From NCBI GenBank assembly GCA_009801015.1, contig VHZZ01003075.1, positions 39,248 through 60,999 on the forward strand: a stretch of DNA of 21,752 bases. Reading direction: 5' to 3'. The translations under genes were made by a program, and so were the position numbers. The notes beneath the pieces are model-generated. The model worked only from the letters and a program-made list of their open reading frames with translations, was not told the origin of the DNA and searched no databases. Positions 1 through 11,000 of the stretch are shown piece after piece (the stretch's first letter is position 1; each line of letters opens with the position of its first letter). Source of the DNA: Silene noctiflora. Its lineage: Eukaryota; Streptophyta; Magnoliopsida; Caryophyllales; Caryophyllaceae.

Positions 1-1975
1 ATAGCATTGGGAATAGTAGTGTCTCCTAAAGTACAAGGTACGGTAAACATACCCGGATCACTACATTTAGAGGGTAACTTATGTTGAAATAAGGCCGACA
101 CATGTTCATTAACTTTAACCTTTTGGACACCCTTTAACTTTTGATTTCTTTTAATGGTACAAAACTCCTTAAGAAATTTAGCATACATAGGCACACTTTT
201 CAATAAATTTAACAAAGGAATGTTTACCTCACATTTGCGAAAAGTCTCATAGACATTCTTATCTTGAGTAGGACGACTTTTACTCTTGAGTGCCTCGGGA
301 AATGGGGGAGGAACAACATTAGCCTCATAAGTAGGTGCATCAACCGGTTGCACCTCTTTCTCTTGACTCATAGGAGGAACAACATTAGCCTCCACGGTTA
401 ACTCATCCTCCTCTTCTTGCTCCACGATCTCTTGAATCCTCGCCTTAGACCCTTGCAACTCCTTCCCACTCCTCAAAGTAATGGCACTTGCATTAGGCTT
501 GGGCTTGGGAATTGTTTGATATGACAACTTCCCGGAATCCCTAGCCTCAAGCCTCCCAAGAGAACTAGACATTTGCCCAAATTGATTCTCCAAAATTTGA
601 ATGCTAGCCTTTGTCTCTTGTTGAAATTGCACTTGGTTAGCTTGCATAGTGACCACATTTGAAGTAAGGGCCCGAATCATCTCCTCCATGGACATAGGAG
701 AAGTAGAACTTTGACCTTGAGAAGGAAAAGAATTTTGAGAAGGAAAAGAATTTTGACCTTGAGGCCAGGGAACGAACCTTGGTTTGTTTTGCCCAAATTG
801 AGAAGAGGACCCTGTTGACCAAATGTTGAACTTTGAAATTGTTGGCCTTGTGGTTGCAACCCTCCTTGTGGATTCTCATACTGGAAACCGGGATGGTCTC
901 TCCTCATAGGATTGTAATAGGGCTCATACCTCTTTTGCCCAAAAGTACCCGCGACATTCACCTCTTCCGTCTCCTCTTGAATACGCGGGCATTGATCGGT
1001 AGGATGCACATTGGAAGCACAAATCCCACAAGCTTAGACTTGGTGCTTGTTCCCCATGAGCATCTCCCTCATCAAGGAAGTCAAGTCCTCCACCTTAGCC
1101 TCCAAAGAAGGATTAGAACTAGCCATGCTAACCCTCTTTGTCTTGCCTCTCACACTAAATTGGCGTGTGCTTTCGGCAAGCTCACTCAATAGCTCATTAG
1201 CCTCATCCGGACTTTTGTTGATGATGCCTCCACCACTAGCACCATGGACCATACGAGCATCTTCCGGCGAAAGACCTCCCACAAAGTACATTATGAGGTC
1301 TTGATCACTATACCCATGATATGGGCAACTTGCACATAGCTTCTTGAAATGCTCCCAATAATCATAGAGTGTTTCATCATCCCTTTGCTCAACATTGGAA
1401 ATCTCCTTCTTGAGATGAGAAGACTTGGAAGCGGGAAATTACTCCTCAAGGAACACCTTCTTCATAAGAGCCCAAGTAGTTATACTACCCGGAGGAAGGT
1501 AGTACAACCAATCACGAGCGGTATCCTTGAGTGAGAACGGAAATGCCCTCAACTTGATTTGCTCCTCCGTGACACCATTTGGCTTCATACTAGTGCACAC
1601 CACATGAAACTCCGATAAATGCTTGTTCGGATCCTCTCCACTTAACCCATGGAATGCGGGTAATAAGTGGATCAAACGCGACTTCAATTCGAATGTGGTG
1701 CCTTCCGCCAAGGCCGGAAAAGTAATGCACAAGGGTTGTTGAGTAAGATCGGGAGCGGTAAGCTCCCTCAAAGTTCTTGTTTCCCTTGCCATTTCGATGT
1801 TGATTTCGATCTCCTCCACCTCTTCTTCTTTCTCCTTTTGCTTATCAAATTGAAGCTTCCTCTTTATCTCCCTTCTAAAACGCCGAAGAGTTTTCTCCAA
1901 TTCTGGATCAAAATTCGACAACTTCTTGTTAGTAGAACGGGTGTTCGGTATAAACCAAACACCAAGAGAAAACAA
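1..1975 (-). pseudogene. Degenerate Ty3-type (Athila-like) retrotransposon gag and start of protease region
   Basis: Read on the minus strand, this is the nucleocapsid polyprotein (gag) of a plant LTR retrotransposon. The capsid (Retrotrans_gag) part lies at about 1300-1780 and includes RAFPFSLKDTARDWLYYLPP. A CCHC zinc knuckle (C-x2-C-x4-H-x4-C, from CGICASNVHPTDQC) lies at 989-1030. A Gln/Pro/Ser-rich linker follows, and at the window edge the motif CTLGDTTIPNA, which in this family sits just before the aspartic protease active site. The copy is dead: in-frame TAA stops lie at 1439-1441 and 1034-1036, and a one-base shift near 800-815 moves the frame in the linker. The frame is open from about 1996, but its first ATG is at 1790-1792, so the ancestral start may be lost. 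Integrase and reverse transcriptase would lie left of the window. The family call rests on recognised gag motifs and the primer site; the lineage name is an inference. Confidence 0.85.
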
Positions 1976-2057
1976 AAAATATAAAGCAAAAGAAAACTAA
2001 AAAGAAGAATAACAAAAATAAAACAAATGCACAAATAAAAACAAACAATAAAACCCT

Positions 2058-2075
2058 TCCCCGGCAACGACGTCA
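2058..2075 (-). other. Primer binding site, tRNA-Asp type
   Basis: On the minus strand this reads TGACGTCGTTGCCGGGGA. The usual Athila-group site complementary to the tRNA-Asp 3' end is TGGCGCCGTTGCCGGGGA, so 16 of 18 bases match and both differences are transitions. It lies between the LTR end (about 2081) and gag, exactly where minus-strand DNA synthesis starts in such elements. It fixes the orientation of the element and marks the inner LTR boundary. Confidence 0.8.
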
Positions 2076-2996
2076 ACATTTGGGTTGACTTGTCGCGAGT
2101 CACCAAATTAGTATTTTTATCCACTACAAACCTAACTAGTAGCAAGGGTAAGTAGGGGTCGATCCCACAAGGAAGGTCTATTATAAATTTAAATGAGTGC
2201 AAAAGTAAAGTAACAAATATGGGGGTTTGGTGTGTTGATTGGTCTAAAAGCTAAATTAATTAAACAATGTAGAATAAAGTAAACAATCAAATATGATAAA
2301 AAGCTCTTGGCCCAAGTAATTTCCACCAACTAGTATTGAATTGATCATTGACTCTCTTTAATCTATTTATATGTTGAACACTTTACTATGAAGATAGAGA
2401 CTTCGAATTCCACATATGATTAGTTATAAGCTANAAGCGTAAACAAATAACCCTTACACTATTGTCAATTTAGTCAAGCNCTTAAATCGTATCAACAATG
2501 TAGAAAAAAGAACGATGGAATTAGCAAAGATAAACTAATGAAATAAACAAGCGTTGTTTCATTACAATTTATACAAGTTTAATTCTTATAACTCAACGAT
2601 GATGAAAGCATACTAATTGATGAATTATATTTGCTACAATGAAATAAATAAACAAACAAAAGATTCATTCACCTAATTCTAGCAATGGTTAGTTAATTTA
2701 AAACAAATAGTTGATCACTCTAAATGATTGATTAACAAACCAAATTAAACTTGATATTCAACAATAAAATATAAATAGAATGAGAGTCTTACAATTCAAA
2801 CATTATCTTGGCTTCAAAGACTTGTTCCAAGAATAAGAGAACTTAGCTCTCCATACAAGATGATGAACTAAATATAAAATGTATAATGTAAACTAATGAT
2901 GAAAGTAAGAGAGAAATGAGAGAAGAGAAGTATATGAGAATATGAGAGTGTAAGAATGTGTGTGAGAATAATTCTAAAGCCGGAGTAGAGGGCTCC

Positions 2997-3004
2997 TTAT
3001 ATAG
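2997..3004 (-). promoter_or_regulatory. Probable TATA box of the LTR promoter
   Basis: The minus strand reads CTATATAA within a GC-richer stretch. It is the clearest TATA motif in the LTR. Transcription would begin about 30 bases further left and proceed through the primer site into gag, which is the expected U3/R arrangement. Confidence 0.5.
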
Positions 3005-3064
3005 TGATCCTAGGATAGAAACGTATACAACCCTAGAGAATCCAAAGTTCATAAAGACACCCAT

Positions 3065-3096
3065 CCCCGATCGGGGATAGCCAACCCCGATCGGGG
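3065..3096. repeat. Twin CCCCGATCGGGG palindromes
   Basis: Two perfect copies of the 12-bp palindrome CCCCGATCGGGG occupy 3065-3076 and 3085-3096, exactly 20 bp apart. They sit about 60 bp upstream of the LTR TATA box, in the U3 part. Each holds a CpG and a GATC core. They could bind a dimeric factor, but this is inferred only from symmetry, spacing and position. Confidence 0.8.
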
Positions 3097-3124
3097 ACGC
3101 AGCTCTCCGGATTAATTCTCTTAA

Positions 3125-3145
3125 ATGGCCATATTAAATGGCCAT
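3125..3145. repeat. Tandem TTAAATGGCCAT repeat
   Basis: The palindrome ATGGCCAT occurs at 3125-3132 and 3138-3145 inside a 13-bp direct repeat (ATTAAATGGCCAT in the second copy). It lies in the LTR upstream of the twin GATC palindromes and is followed by an N at 3146. A role as a promoter element is possible but not shown. Confidence 0.7.
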
Positions 3146-3564
3146 NGAATCCAATAATTCTCATTGAAGCGTCTTTAATCACCCGGTTAAAGCCTCTTGA
3201 GTGTGGAATATGAGAGCATCCAAAGTTGCATTTCCANAAAGCTATTTGGACTTCCTTTATTGGGCTTGAATTCTCATTTTTTTACATTTGCCATGCATGA
3301 ATTAATTGNGNCATTTCTTTACATGTGATCATCTTCTTCCACCATTTTAAGCTTGCATGTTGAAGTGTGATCCAATCCAAATTCCTTTTAGCTTGTGAAC
3401 TCGATGCTTGCTCTCTTGACGGGATTTAGCTAACGAAAGCTATAATTCCTACAAATTACACTAAACGCATGCAAAACATCTAGAACACAGGATTAGCTCA
3501 ACTAAACACTAAAAGTAGTGAAATAAGCATGAAAACCGAGCTAATATAATAGGGGATATAAACA

Positions 3565-4122
3565 TGTATAAAATGGTCTAGTCAGAGTACTTGTTAATTG
3601 GTTTTCCCTACTCAACCTTTGGTTACCTGTGTGTGTTGTGTGTGTCTTCACCCAAACTTTTCAACTTGGTGGCCTGTTATGATCCATTTGTTATTTCCGT
3701 TCAAATGGGGAGCAGTAAGATTAGCAGGTAATCATAAGTAAGCTGGATGCTGTTGCTACGGGGATTGGGGGTGTGACAAAGAGCATAGATGGACCGAGTC
3801 TTGGCTAGCAATTATTACACTTATTACTTAGTTATGACATTGTTTATTTCAGTTTATTTATATTTAAGATTCCCGCTGTAATAGAGCTTTTAATTACTCA
3901 ATTGGTTTGGACTATTGTAATAAGACAGTTTACAATATTTTATTTTGAAGTACCTTGTATTTGTTTACTTTGTTATTCGCTACCTCTGACAACCAAGATG
4001 ATAACAACCTCAGTTATCTAAGAACGTCTTGCTAAAGGCTCTTGGATAAATGGGGGTGAGATTGTACTATTTCTATTAGTACACCCTTTTATCATAGACC
4101 GTTCCTACAAACCCATCACACA
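3565..4122. mobile_element. Probable relic of an LTR retrotransposon end
   Basis: No gene is visible in this stretch. A purine-rich run (about 3760-3774, with GGGGATTGGGGGTG) is followed by TGACAAAGAGC, which resembles a polypurine tract next to an LTR start on the plus strand. The downstream AT-rich DNA ends near CGTTCCTACA at about 4110. I see no coding frame and no second LTR, so this is a weak call. It may equally be unrelated intergenic DNA. Confidence 0.25.
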
Positions 4123-4124
4123 TT

Positions 4125-4240
4125 TATACCTTGACCAGGGGAATCGGATCAGATTCGAGCCGAATCAATTCGGGTTCGGGTTGTTCTAGTTAGCAAGAAT
4201 TCGGGTCAAATCGGGTCATTTTCGGATGAGTTGTTACCAA
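4125..4240. repeat. Degenerate TCGGGT-rich repeat
   Basis: The motifs TTCGGGTT, TTCGGGTC and ATCGGGTC recur within about 100 bp, with reverse-oriented GATTCGAGCCGAATC at the left. This pattern is common in dispersed plant repeats. The element class cannot be assigned from the fragment. Confidence 0.4.
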
Positions 4241-4340
4241 ATTATTTTAGGATAATAGTCTTTATTTCGTAACAAGCATTCGAATCCAGTCAATTCAAAA
4301 TTGAAATCAAATTCAAATCCTCAATTTGAATTCTACAAAT

Positions 4341-4501
4341 TCTCATTTGTGACGGCTGATATCCGTCACAAGCTTGTAAAGGGTCAAATAAAACCCAAAT
4401 AGGAGGATAAAGATAAGTAATTTGTGATTTTCCATGCATCCTACTTTTTGTCTTATCTACCCATATGGATAATACTTAACCCTTATCCGTTACAAGTGAG
4501 A
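4341..4501. mobile_element. Small palindromic MITE in the proximal promoter
   Basis: The left end TCTCATTTGTGACGG (4341-4355) and the right end, whose reverse complement is TCTCACTTGTAACGGATAAG, form imperfect terminal inverted repeats of a 161-bp element. The left end also folds on itself: TTGTGACGG at 4347-4355 pairs with CCGTCACAA at 4363-4371 across a 7-base loop. There is no coding capacity. A clear target-site duplication was not found, so the superfamily is left open. The right end lies 240 bp upstream of the antiporter start codon. Confidence 0.6.
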
Positions 4502-4741
4502 CCTATTGTTCAAATTCAGATGGTTATTCACCGAGTCATTCAGTACCCTTGAATCACACTCCAATACTCCATACACTCCTCTGCTTTCTTCGCTCGCACA
4601 CAACACGTAACACGGGTTCCACATAACACATCCCCCAATAGTCCACACCGTCGCCATCGTATTCGTACCCCTCCCATACAAAATCTCACCCACTTCCACT
4701 CTTTCTCTCTCCTCAACTTTCTCTCTCTATCATTTCGAGCA
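4502..4741 (+). promoter_or_regulatory. Proximal promoter and 5' UTR of the KEA gene
   Basis: These 240 bp lie between the MITE and the start codon. The last 50 bases are strongly pyrimidine-rich, with CTCTTTCTCTCTCC and CTTTCTCTCTCT, as is usual in plant 5' UTRs near the transcription start. I see no convincing TATA box and no upstream ATG in the last 60 bases. The transcription start cannot be placed from sequence alone. Confidence 0.45.
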
Positions 4742-5057
4742 ATGAGGAAGGTGACATACTCTCTCCTCCTCATTCTCGATCTCATCCCTCTACTCCTCCT
4801 CCTCACCACCACCTCCACCACCGCCACACTCTCTCTCCTCGCCGTCGCCAACACCTCCGACTCATCCGACGTGGCGGCGGCAGCCACGGTTACCACTACG
4901 GCGACGACGTTCTTCGATGACACTAATGGCGCCACCGACGGAAACGCAAACGCTAACGCTAACGTTAATCTAACTGCCACTAATTCCAGTAACAGCTTCG
5001 CCGATATGTTCGATCGCGCTCTTGAGAAAGAGTTTCCTGAAAGCGAACAAAATGAAG
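4742..5057 (+). CDS. KEA exon 1: signal peptide and lumenal N-terminus
   Basis: Residues 1-105 plus one base. It opens with the hydrophobic leader MRKVTYSLLLILDLIPLLLL, then Thr/Ala-rich low complexity and the NANANANVN run, then possible glycosylation sites NLT and NSS. The conserved block FADMFDRALEKEFPE is at the end. The ATG has a purine at -3 and is the first in-frame ATG. The donor is G|GTTTAC, phase 1. Confidence 0.92.
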
Positions 5058-8000
5058 GTTTACTTAGATCTCATTTACTCCATATCTTTAGGTTTCTTTT
5101 TTTTTTTTTTTTTTGATTCTTGCTCTTTTTAGATCAGCTGCCGTTTCATGTTCGATTTGCATGTATTTTTGTTAAATGTAGCTGCTGATTTTAGGACATA
5201 ATTGTTGATTTTGTTAGATTTAGTTGTTTAATTTAGGTTATAATTGTTGATTTTGTAATTGCAGTTGCGGATTCAGGGAGTTTTAACAACAGTGTTGCGG
5301 AGCAACAGGTTAAAATCAAGTTGCTGTAGCTGTTTAGTTTCGTATTGCATTTCGCATTTGCTGATTGCAGTAACTTTGGAAATTTTGATGGGGGAGTTTA
5401 GGTTAAGTTTTGATGATCACTGTTATGTGCACTAGCGGATAATGCAGGATTGATCTCTTTCAATTAGGAATCAGGAATAGTTGTTTTAATTGGTTGCTAT
5501 GTCAAGCGTAGAGCTTTGTTGTGTTGAGTTTTGTAAATTTGGGTTTAGTTACTTCATAGGATTAGGATAATCTAATTATTTTTTGCAATGTGGATGTAGT
5601 TTGGTAGAAGATGAGGAGAGTTTACTACGTTGGATACTCCCTTCAACCAAATGGTATCGTTCCGTGGACTAGAGGGTAAATTTGAAAAATAATGTCAACG
5701 TATCATTATTACACCTTAATTTAGAGTAGCACGTTGCCTTTACCACTCTCTCCTGACTAGAATAACATCAAATCGTCGCCTCTATCTATCCTCACCTTTG
5801 AATCACAGCCGTTAGTTGTAGCCGTACGGAGTCATGGTTGATAAAATTGGGGTTGACAGGCTTGGAAGAATTCTGGATCTGGGAAGTAAATTGTTGCCGG
5901 TGGTTGTGTGAAGATAGAAGCATGGAGAGAACTAAGATGCGCTGATGTGGTGGAGAGAGGTGATCTTTGGGGATGCTTCATTGGTGTAGCCACCACTGTT
6001 AATGGAGCCTATCATGGTTGGCTAGGGCCTGTGATGAGCAGGTGTCCGGGTAGTGGGAATGCGGTGTATATGCTGCCTCTAAATCTTATTTGCTATTTTA
6101 CTGGACACGTGTGCAGAGTTACTTTGCTGCATGCATCTTGTGCATTTACATGAATCCTTACTTTCCTATAAGTGTTCTGAACATATTTTCTTGGCCTCCT
6201 TCAGGCTGTTTTGGAGACAGTTGCTAGAGTGAAGCCAAAGAATAATGAAACAAAAGAAGATAAGTATGTTATTCAATACTTTTTTCCAAAATAAGCTTAT
6301 TTGTAGTGTGTTACTGTTTGCTTGGTCCTGATATTTGAGCTTCGTGTTTCTTTGTTGAAAACATTTGTCCTCTTTGACTTGTATTGATTTGTAAAAGCAT
6401 TGGTTTTAGCTTAGTTTCTACTCTCCAGAAAACTTTATGAAATGCTATTAATAATCATCTATAGGCTATTACCTTAGTTATATTTGACTAACACTCCATG
6501 AATTCTTCCCCTTTACAGCCTTGCTCGTTATCGTATAACCTCACAAGAAAACTGTATATCACACATGCTGTGAAAGATCTAACTGTTCATTTTCTTCTGG
6601 CATCTTCTGTTGTTTTATAGGAGTATTTAAGTTTAGTTTATCTACTCCCCCCTTCCCAATTTTATTGTTGCTTCACCTTTCTAAATTTATCCCAAAATTA
6701 TTGTCCCATTTCTAAATTTAGTAAGAAAAGAGTTTGAGCATCCAATATTTCCCCTAGATTATTCAGTACTAGTATCTCCACCAAACTAATATTGTTACAA
6801 CTCTCTAGTTTAAGGGGCAGAATAGGTAGTTCATCGCGTTCCTTAAAGTCTCCGAAATAGAAAGGGGGACAAAAAAGATGGGATGGAGGGAGTAAATGGC
6901 TAGTCCTTGCTGATGTTCTTAGGATTGTAGTTGCCCAGAATTCTATAAAACTAGTTACTCTGGTACAGTAACATATGCATGTGGCTTCTTTAGGTCTTTT
7001 CAACTTCATCATGTTTTCAATCTCGACAGTGAAAATCGTGCTGAGGATACACCGACTTTGATAGACCGTAAGGTACGCTTTGTGTGCGTGACTTCTCAAT
7101 TCAGTGTTTTTTTGTAAGGGATTTCAGTGTTACTATGCCTAGAAGAATAATCTACTCTGTAAGAATTATTAATCTTGCCTCTGGAATGGTTTCACCAGGA
7201 TAATGTCTTCATTATATCCAATACAAAATCAAAATATCCCATGTTGCAGCTGGACTTAAGGTTAGTTTAGAGGTTCTTTTTGCTGTCAGTAGACGTATTA
7301 ATAATAATCTGTCGGTTCTGAGTATTTTCTCTGCAGATTGATATCAGAACTGGTTGTAGTCATTGTCTCTGCAACCTGTGGCGGCATTGCATTTGCTTGT
7401 GCTGGACAGCCGGTATGATGCTTACAAGGATTAATGTATTAGACACTAATAATAGCTGTCTGCATTGCAAAAATCGTTGTTCATTGATTTAGTCCTTTAA
7501 AATGTTAGTATTGTTAGACATCAGTAGGATCGTTTCTTGGCTTGGCATATTCTACAGCATTAGGGTGGAGTTCGTTACGATGAGTTGTCAAAACTATCTG
7601 GATATTCGATCCTTGAATAGTAATTGTTGCGTATGGACAAAGTTCATTTTACAGTTATAATATTTGCAGTGCTGAGCTGAATAAAATGACATAGCTGTGA
7701 TGGTTTTGTATTTGGGTGTGCATCCAGTTCAGGTGGAGCTCTATGGTTAGTGAGTGTGGGAAGTAATAGACATTACAGGGCACGTAATCACCATACAAGC
7801 TGGTTTTTACATGAATTGTCATTCTTGGATTGACTTATCACCATCTAAACCAGGTTACTCTTTGAGAGATGATTCCCATTGCATTGCGACAATTATTGTT
7901 GTCGAAGAGCTTGAGAAGTACCTGATTCAAATGGACTTGTGTGCTCATACATGATGTCTACCTCGATTGGTGCTTATCATTGGACTTAGATTTCTTGTCT

Positions 8001-11000
8001 GTGTTTTTTCCTTGTAATTTCCTTATTTAGGTCCTCCCTTTTTTTGCTGAGTAATTTTTTATTAGTATTCCTTTTCAGATTGATAGTAGCTCAATATGTG
8101 TTGAGCAATTTAACTTAGAACATTAGTGGCATATTAAACTATTTGAACTAATGGCTTATAGAGCATGATGTACAGTTGAGCTAGCAAATAGGTCAAAGAG
8201 TGATTGATTCATGTTTGTGTTAAATATAAGCAGCTAAACGTCCTCGCCATCTTAGCACATTCCATTTCAACAGGGTCCTTAAGCCTTGCTCCACCCACTT
8301 ATTCAACCCGTTTGGTACGGTAAACAAGTCAAATCTAGGAAGCAGATCGCAGAAAGTTAGCGGTATTATTAACAATAATTAGGCTAGGTCCGAACATGCT
8401 ACAACAACATTAGCTGTGTGGGTCAAGGGTCCTGCAAATGGCAGGATAGGGGGGATGGGGGTGGTCATTGAATCCGACACATCTTTGCTCGTGTTAACAC
8501 CGATAAGTTGTTTTTGTGATCCATATTAAATCTTGCATAAAAAACTGTATAGAATTACTGCAACTTCTCAATATAAAGGTCACTTAGCTTACTCCAAATT
8601 GATTTTATAAATGAGTCATGAGTACATCTTTCAAGAAACATAAACATATAAAGTAGTCACACTTCCATGTTACTCAAAAATAAATGGGTTCAGCATGTCA
8701 TGCTCTTGTCGTGTAACTTCAACCCAAAGCCAACCAAAATAATTTTAATTTGGTGTCGTGTTTGAGTGAATCCAACGCTCTTGTCTCACGTCTGCTAATT
8801 TCGTGTATAGTTTGTCATTTCCTGTCTGGCTATCTGGTCAAGTCACGTTTTGTGAGCTTTAGTTAGACATTTTTGTTGACAAATATATTGTGCCAATTAT
8901 TAAGATTTGCTTTACTTAGGATAATCATTCTTTCTCCTGTCCCTTAATATGTTGAAGGAAGACCAGTAGTAACTTAAAGCATCAATTTAGAGCACAGTAG
9001 TACACAGCCTCGTTTGAGAACTTGAAGGCTGAATCACGCGAGTCCAGGTTGAACTATAGAAATGCTCTATGATAAGTTGCCAGCTGCTGTTCTTGCTTTT
9101 TCTTAAGCAAGGGATTATGGGTTCTACTTTTGTCTATGAAGAAATGATATAATTTTCAATCTATACATGTTAACTGTAGTTGATACTTCTGTCGTAGCCG
9201 GGAAAAAATTGTTTATTCTTATCTATGGAAATAAATGTGGCAGGTTATTACTGGATATCTGCTGGCAGGATCAATTGTTGGACCAGGGGGCTTCAGTTTT
9301 GTAACTGAAATGGTTCAGGTATGCTTATTTTGCAGTTGTAATTGCAAAGCTTCTGACATCAATTTATCAGCGGATTTCATCAGGGATCTCCTGTTGCTCT
9401 TTTTTTCTTCCCGTCATTCTTCTGATCTGTGCTGAAATTATGAGACATTAATGTATTTATTTTATGCTGCTGCAGGTTGAGACAGTGGCCCAATTTGGTG
9501 TAATTTTTCTTTTATTTGCTCTGGGTTTAGAGTTCTCGGCAGCAAAGGTTTTTTAGAGTATTTTTGGTACTTTCTGGAGAACGTCAAAGTTGGCAATGTT
9601 TTATTAATAGAGTTTCCATGTTTAATCATGGTTTCAGCTTCGTGTTGTTCGAGCGGTGGCTATTTTGGGAGGCTTATCTCAAATTTTTCTCTTTATGTTC
9701 CTGTGTGGCGTAACAGCTTCAGTATGTTTTCTCTTATTATTGTTATTATGATAGTCATATTAAACTTTGATCTGTATAATGTTTGCAATTTTAAAGGATA
9801 TTTTGATAACTGGAATGATGTTTCACTTTTGTGGATCTGTTTCAATAAGTGCCCTGTTCCATATCTCAATCTATCTGTCCACTATGAAAGAGTGTGTACT
9901 ATTGGCTGCCAATACCTTTCAGCTAAAAAATAAGACATGCATGGGATAGAAGTATAAAACTCATCGAAAGTGGAACTATGATACTAGGATGTAGTAAAAT
10001 GAACTATAAGGACTGGATAAATTGTCTTCTTATGAACTAGAATTAGCCAGAAAGCATTTGTGTTTAAAGATAAATTTGCTTAGGCTATGAGATTATACCC
10101 TTTCTAAAATGTTCAGCATATTCAGGTGGGGACTGGAGAATTGTGGTTATTATGTTGACTTCATAGGGGTTTTGTTCCAGTAGACTTGGTAAGATAGGTA
10201 GAGGATTGGGTTGCTGGTACATTTGAGGGGATCTCTGAAAAAGTTAATACATTTGTAGCCTTTCCATGCCAAGAAGCAGTAGCTTCTGTAGGATGTACTC
10301 ATAGTTTATGACTATTTTCGTTCATCTGAATTTCAAAACGTATTCCTTTTACAAGAATTCAAAGGCTTTCAAATGTCATGACGTTGCCATCTGTCTAGAA
10401 GCTTTTCTTCTTGTGCGTATTACTTATGAAAGGTATATGGTTCACTAATGGTCTCTTAATGCTTCACAAATCACTTGCTCGTTTTGGTTCAATACTTCTT
10501 GCCCCAAACATTGTATCGTGGCTGTATTGGCATTTTTGCTTATGTTCTCTCCCTATTTCTCTTTGTGGTTTTCTCGTATGACACGTTTTTTTGATGAGAT
10601 ACTTTCTCTGTTTGCAGCTATGCGGTGCTAAAATATCTGAAGGCGTTTTCATTGGTCTATTCTTGTCCATGTCATCAACAGCAGTTGTACGTCGTTTCTC
10701 CTGAATTTTCTTTAACCAAAACTTTGTTTTAAGTTTCTATGTTTGAATCTGCCTTGTTTTTCTGAGTATTTTCAGTTCCATTTTGCTGTTTCTTACGAGA
10801 TAAAGTTTGTTAAGTAGGTTATGTCTATTCTTCGGTTTGGTGTCAGGAGTCACGTCTTAGCTGTGTTTTCAGAGATATGATGGTTCATAATTAATGTATG
10901 GTTGAATTATTTTCTTATTCAAGCAAATACTGTTCACATAATAACTTGGCAAGTTGGCGGTGTGCACTTGTGCTTTTAACATTCTCCTTGTAATAACATT

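Larger units (their letters stand above)
2081..3564 (-). mobile_element. 5' LTR of the Athila-like retrotransposon
   Basis: This is the minus-strand LTR of the element whose gag lies at 1-1975. Read on the minus strand it runs from TGTTTATATC (ending at 3564) to TCAACCCA (2081), so it has TG...CA ends and a length of about 1.48 kb, typical of Athila-group LTRs. The inner end is fixed by the primer binding site five bases away. The outer end is chosen from the TG and from similarity to a second LTR start at 21644. The partner LTR is outside the window, so neither end can be confirmed by comparison of the pair. The LTR has a TATA box, twin 12-bp palindromes upstream of it, and five isolated N characters. 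It contains no gene. Confidence 0.65.

Noticed and set aside
1667..1984. Plus-strand open frame opposite the gag region
   Set aside because: The minus strand has clear gag motifs. The plus frame reads an artefactual hydrophobic string from Lys/Glu-rich antisense codons.
2843..3064. 73-codon minus-strand open frame inside the left LTR
   Set aside because: It overlaps the LTR TATA region, and its Ser/Leu-rich translation has no match. LTRs of this type are non-coding.
4540..4980. 146-codon minus-strand open frame opposite exon 1
   Set aside because: It is the complement of the KEA first exon and its upstream DNA. Its Arg/Val-rich translation follows from the codon bias of the sense strand, and it has no known motif.
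5097..5116. Run of about 20 T in intron 1 as a terminator
   Set aside because: It is a poly-T tract in a plant intron, close after the exon 1 donor. No hairpin precedes it and no Pol III gene is present.
5390..5450. TGATGA in intron 2 as the C box of an intronic snoRNA
   Set aside because: No D box (CTGA) or terminal stem at suitable spacing was found.
5908..6153. Open frame in intron 2 as an alternative exon
   Set aside because: It starts without ATG, lacks good splice borders in frame with exons 2 and 3, and resembles no KEA segment.
6698..7099. 133-codon minus-strand open frame in intron 3 and exon 4
   Set aside because: It covers the right part of a MITE and the complement of exon 4, and no family resemblance was seen.
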